The translations under genes were made by a program, and so were the position numbers. A stretch of 9,330 nt of DNA, taken from NCBI GenBank assembly GCA_003244035.1, contig QHBV01000220.1:16280-25609 (forward strand), given 5' to 3'. Below are positions 6,717 to 9,330 of this stretch, one piece after another (the stretch's first letter is position 1; every line of letters begins with the position of its first letter). A model generated the notes under the pieces. It searched no databases. It was not told the DNA's origin and saw only the letters and a program-made list of their open reading frames with translations. This stretch comes from Solirubrobacterales bacterium (lineage in GTDB: Bacteria > Actinomycetota > Thermoleophilia > Solirubrobacterales > Solirubrobacteraceae).

Positions 6717-7505
6717 GTGCTCGCGCTCGCCGCGCCAGGGGCAGCAGGAGCCGTATTCAGCGCCGGCGGCGCCGGCCTGTTCGCGCTGATCGTCGGCGTC
6801 TTTCGCCGCTTCAACGCCGATTACCGGCTGACGGTGGCCGAGGCCCCCGACGGGCTACGCCTGCGTTCGGGCCTGGTGGAGACCTCGGCCGAGACGATCC
6901 CGCGGGGACGGATCCAGGCGATCCGGATGATCGAGCCGCTCGCATGGAGGCCATTGGGATGGTGCCGCCTGGAGGTGGACGTCGCGGGCCAGAAGAACAA
7001 AGGGCGTCAGGACCGCGATCAAGCCAGGGCGGCTCGGGCCCTGCTCCCCGTCGGCAGTCACGAGCAGGCGGCGCTCCTGATCGCGCGGGTGTTCCCGGAG
7101 CCGCCCGGCGAGCGGCTGCCGCCGCCGGCGCGAGCGCGGTGGAAGTCCCCGCTGCGCTTCCGGTTCCTGTCGTGGGGAGCCAACGATCGCTACGCGGTCA
7201 CGACCAGCGGCCGGCTCCGGCGCGTGACCGACTGGGTTCCGCTGGCCAAGGTGCAGAGCATTCGCTGGGTGCAGGGCCCCGCCCAGCGCCGCCTTCACCT
7301 CGCGAGCATCCACCTCGACACGGCCGGGCGCCGGGTCGACGCCGTCGTGCGCGACCGGGATCGGGCCGAGGCGGCGCGGCTGAGCAACGATCTGCGCGAC
7401 CGCTGCCGGCGCGCCAGGCAACGCGAGGACCGCATGCCGAGCAGCAGCCGGCCGCTGCCGGCGCTACCGGGCGGGGCGCAGCCGCGCGCTTGCTCTGCGC
7501 CATGA
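6717..7505 (+). pseudogene. PH domain-containing protein (YdbT-like), C-terminal part after the frameshift
   Basis: This carries the rest of the YdbT-like protein in the frame shifted by -1 (or +2). The first in-frame start is a GTG at 6717 inside a hydrophobic segment, with no ribosome binding site, so it is unlikely to be a native start. The matching sequence begins earlier, near 6690, as FELTIVALLVLALAAP. Counting from 6717, a further helix (about 12-29) is followed by the second bPH2 domain (34-125, with DGLRLRSGLVETSAETIPRG) and a third (145-235, with GRLRRVTDWVPLAKVQSIRW). A basic tail ends in ACSAP. Joined to the 6067 part it would give about 479 residues, the family's usual size. If the frameshift is real, this part is probably not translated. 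If it is an assembly error, both parts are one intact gene. The stop overlaps the next ATG (ATGA). Confidence 0.72.
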
Positions 7506-8071
7506 ACCACCACACCTGCCGGATCCTGCTGATCTCGGGGAGCCTCCGGACGAGGTCGACAAACACGGCGACGCTCGTGACCGCGCGGGAGATCGCTCCC
7601 CGTGGAATCGAGGCCGTGCTCTACAGCGGGCTCGCCGGGCTTCCCCACTTCAACCCCGACGATGATCCCGATGGTGGCCCTGTTGATCTCACGGTCGCCG
7701 AGCTGCGCTCGCAGATCGCGGGCGCCGATGCGATGCTGTTCTCGACGCCCGAGTACGCCGGCGCGCTCCCGGGATCGTTCAAGAACCTGCTCGACTGGAC
7801 CGTCGGAGGCGGCGAAACCTACGGCAAGCCGGTCGCGTGGATCAACGTCTCTTCTCATGCGGCACCGAGCGGGGGCGCTGGCGCGCACGACTCGCTGCGC
7901 TCCGTGCTGGGTTACACCGGCTCGGTGATCGTGGAGGACGCGTGTGCCCGGATCCCGCTCTCCCGTGGCGCCGTCGGCCCGGATGGGCTGATCGCCGACG
8001 ACGGGATCCGCGCACGGATCGCCGCCGTGCTCAGCGCGATCGCGACGCACGTCGACGGAACGCGGTGGTGA
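7502..8071 (+). CDS. NADPH-dependent FMN reductase / quinone reductase (flavodoxin-like fold)
   Basis: A 189-residue cytosolic flavoprotein of the NADPH-dependent FMN reductase family, which reduces FMN, quinones or related acceptors with NAD(P)H. The first strand and phosphate loop are CRILLISGSLRTRSTNTA (6-23), where GSLRxxSxN binds the FMN phosphate. The second hallmark, TPEYAGALPGSFKNLLDW (82-99), contacts the isoalloxazine ring. GKPVAWINVS (108-117) is the next core strand. Length is normal for the family. The ATG at 7502 overlaps the stop of the YdbT-like gene, although no Shine-Dalgarno is evident, so translation probably depends on coupling. If the upstream frameshift is genuine, ribosomes would stop about 800 bases earlier and expression of this gene could fall. 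The true electron acceptor is not predictable. Confidence 0.92.
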   Translation: MNHHTCRILLISGSLRTRSTNTATLVTAREIAPRGIEAVLYSGLAGLPHFNPDDDPDGGPVDLTVAELRSQIAGADAMLFSTPEYAGALPGSFKNLLDWTVGGGETYGKPVAWINVSSHAAPSGGAGAHDSLRSVLGYTGSVIVEDACARIPLSRGAVGPDGLIADDGIRARIAAVLSAIATHVDGTRW

Positions 8072-8074
8072 GCG

Positions 8075-9330
8075 TCATGCTTCGGCTTGGGCGCCGCCAC
8101 GCGCCGGCGCACCAGGCTTCGCCTCGCGGTACTCACTTGCGAGCCTGCTCGGCCACCAGTTCCAGCGCCCGATCAGCACGACTAACGAGGGGATCAAGAG
8201 CGTGCGCACGAGGAAGGTGTCGAGCAGCACACCGGCGGCGAGGCCCAGGCCGATCTCACGCGTCTGGGCGTCGCCCGCCACGGTCAAGACGGCGAACGTG
8301 CCGGCGAGCACCAGACCAGCCGAGGTGACCGTGCCGCCGCTGGCGGCGACCGCGCGGCGGACGGCCGTGGGTAGATCGGCGTGGGCGGCCTCCTCGCGGA
8401 TGCGCGTGATCACGAGGATGTTGTAGTCCTCCCCGAGCGCCATCAGGAAGACGAACATGAAGAACGGAAGCACGAAGTTCAGCCCGCTCTCCCCGCCGAG
8501 CTCTACGAACAGCAGCACCGCGAGCCCAAGCGCCGCGAGGTAGGAGAGTCCGACGCTCGCAATCAGATAGAGCGGCGCGACCAGGCTGCGCAGGAGGATC
8601 GTCAAGAGGATCGCGATCACCACAAGCACGACCGGGATGATCAGCCGAAGGTCGCCGGTGGAGACTTGGCTGACGTCGTAGGCCGCCGCCGCCTCGCCGG
8701 CGACGCCGCTCTGGAGCGCGCCGGCGGCGTCGGCCGCGCGCTTGACGGCGGCGCGGACCGAGGGCACCGCGTGCAGTGCCGCGGTGCTCGCGGGATCCCC
8801 TGCGCGCAGCGTGACGTAGAACTGCAGCGTGCGCCCATCGGGGCTGAGGAACTGGCTGCTGGCGGCGTACGCCGCGTAGAGCCGGGGCGGGACCCGGCGC
8901 GCGAGGGCTGGGGGCTCTGACGCCGGCAGGCGCTGGGGGGCTCCGAGCGTGGAGTAGAGGCTCAGCAGCTCTTGCGTGGAGAGCGTGGCACCGTTGGGGT
9001 CAAGCGCGCCGGTGACCGCGGTGAAGACCGGCTCACGGGCAAGCGCGGCGCTGGCAGCGCTCAGCGCCGACGGGCGCCGAAGGACGGAGACCGGCAGTCT
9101 CATCACGACGCTGGTGGGGTTTCGCACCGCGATCGGGAAGTGGGTGTCGAGCAGCTTCTCGCCAGCGGCCGAGTCGCTGCCCGCGGGCGCCGACTGGTTG
9201 CCAAAGCCCGCGGGGGTGTAGGCGAGCACGACGAGCGCGAGCGCGACGAACACCGTGAGGCCGATCGCGAGGGTGCGCTTGGGCCGGGCCGTGACCCGTG
9301 CCGCCACTGCGCCCCACGCCCCTTGGTACT
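8075..9330 (-). CDS. MMPL family transporter, C-terminal half (start beyond right edge)
   Basis: RND-superfamily exporters of the MMPL type move lipids or hydrophobic compounds across or out of the membrane using the proton gradient. About 418 residues are visible and the frame is open to the window edge. Counting from the internal GTG at 9307, they contain a helix (about 12-32, fitting TM7), an extracytoplasmic porter domain (33-220), and five closely packed helices (about 222-380, fitting TM8-12). The conserved GEDYNILVITRIREEA at 292-307 is the family's G-x-DY motif with the proton-relay Asp. A short hydrophilic tail ends at 8075. The GTG at 9307 is not the real start: the upstream codons, ending YQGAWGAV, read naturally into the TM7 region, and a full MMPL protein needs another N-terminal half. 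It converges on the reductase gene with three bases between the stops. Confidence 0.92.
   Translation of the reverse strand, partial: YQGAWGAVAARVTARPKRTLAIGLTVFVALALVVLAYTPAGFGNQSAPAGSDSAAGEKLLDTHFPIAVRNPTSVVMRLPVSVLRRPSALSAASAALAREPVFTAVTGALDPNGATLSTQELLSLYSTLGAPQRLPASEPPALARRVPPRLYAAYAASSQFLSPDGRTLQFYVTLRAGDPASTAALHAVPSVRAAVKRAADAAGALQSGVAGEAAAAYDVSQVSTGDLRLIIPVVLVVIAILLTILLRSLVAPLYLIASVGLSYLAALGLAVLLFVELGGESGLNFVLPFFMFVFLMALGEDYNILVITRIREEAAHADLPTAVRRAVAASGGTVTSAGLVLAGTFAVLTVAGDAQTREIGLGLAAGVLLDTFLVRTLLIPSLVVLIGRWNWWPSRLASEYREAKPGAPARGGAQAEA

Noticed and set aside
7295..8050. Antisense open frame of 251 codons opposite the FMN reductase gene.
   Set aside because: The plus-strand frame has clear flavin-binding motifs; the antisense translation has none.
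9305..9307. GTG at 9307 as the true start of a short 410-residue MMPL protein.
   Set aside because: The frame is open to the window edge, the upstream residues fit the linker before TM7, and the visible part is only the second half of the family's usual architecture.

Overview
The window is GC-rich throughout and densely coded on both strands. Genes overlap or sit a few bases apart, GTG starts occur, and wrong-frame and antisense reading frames stay open over long stretches. The protein content (LipB/LipA, a Gly-rich TIM44-like membrane protein, a rhomboid beginning IPIKDNIPTDRFP, a 14-helix-type MFS exporter, YdbS/YdbT-like PH proteins, an MMPL transporter) looks like a high-GC actinobacterium, possibly of the Thermoleophilia/Solirubrobacterales type. 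That placement is inference from protein style; no marker gene is present. No RNA gene, CRISPR array, insertion sequence or origin was seen, and no gene-free stretch exceeds 50 bases.

Left block (1-3333, minus strand, read right to left): lipB, lipA, a TIM44-like membrane protein, then the first 83 codons of a rhomboid protease that runs off the left edge. LipB moves octanoate from acyl carrier protein to lipoyl-dependent proteins and LipA inserts the two sulfurs, so the first two genes form the complete de novo lipoylation pathway. The next two encode membrane proteins and share the transcript: lipA and the TIM44-like gene overlap as ATGA.

Centre block (3332 or 3359 to 8071, plus strand): a small unrecognised three-helix membrane protein, a DHA2-type drug exporter, a single-PH (YdbS-like) protein, a triple-PH (YdbT-like) protein, and an NADPH-dependent FMN/quinone reductase. 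From the exporter onward every junction is a stop/start overlap, so this looks like one translationally coupled operon. The YdbT-like gene is broken by an apparent one-base frameshift near 6675-6700. The part before the break carries the first PH domain and the part after it the other two. The block may serve efflux and envelope or redox stress defence (inference).

The left and centre blocks diverge from a gap of only 25 bases. If the upstream ATG at 3332 is used, the two start codons even overlap in a CATG. The gap holds a perfect 6-bp inverted repeat, the best candidate regulatory site here.

Right block (8075-9330, minus strand): the C-terminal half of an MMPL/RND-type transporter whose start lies beyond the right edge. 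It converges on the reductase gene with three bases between the stop codons.

Most genes are ordinary. The items most worth a second look are the frameshift, the coupled efflux-PH-reductase cassette, the divergent start with its inverted repeat, and the duplicated domain in the TIM44-like protein. I found no convincing undescribed defence or mobile system.
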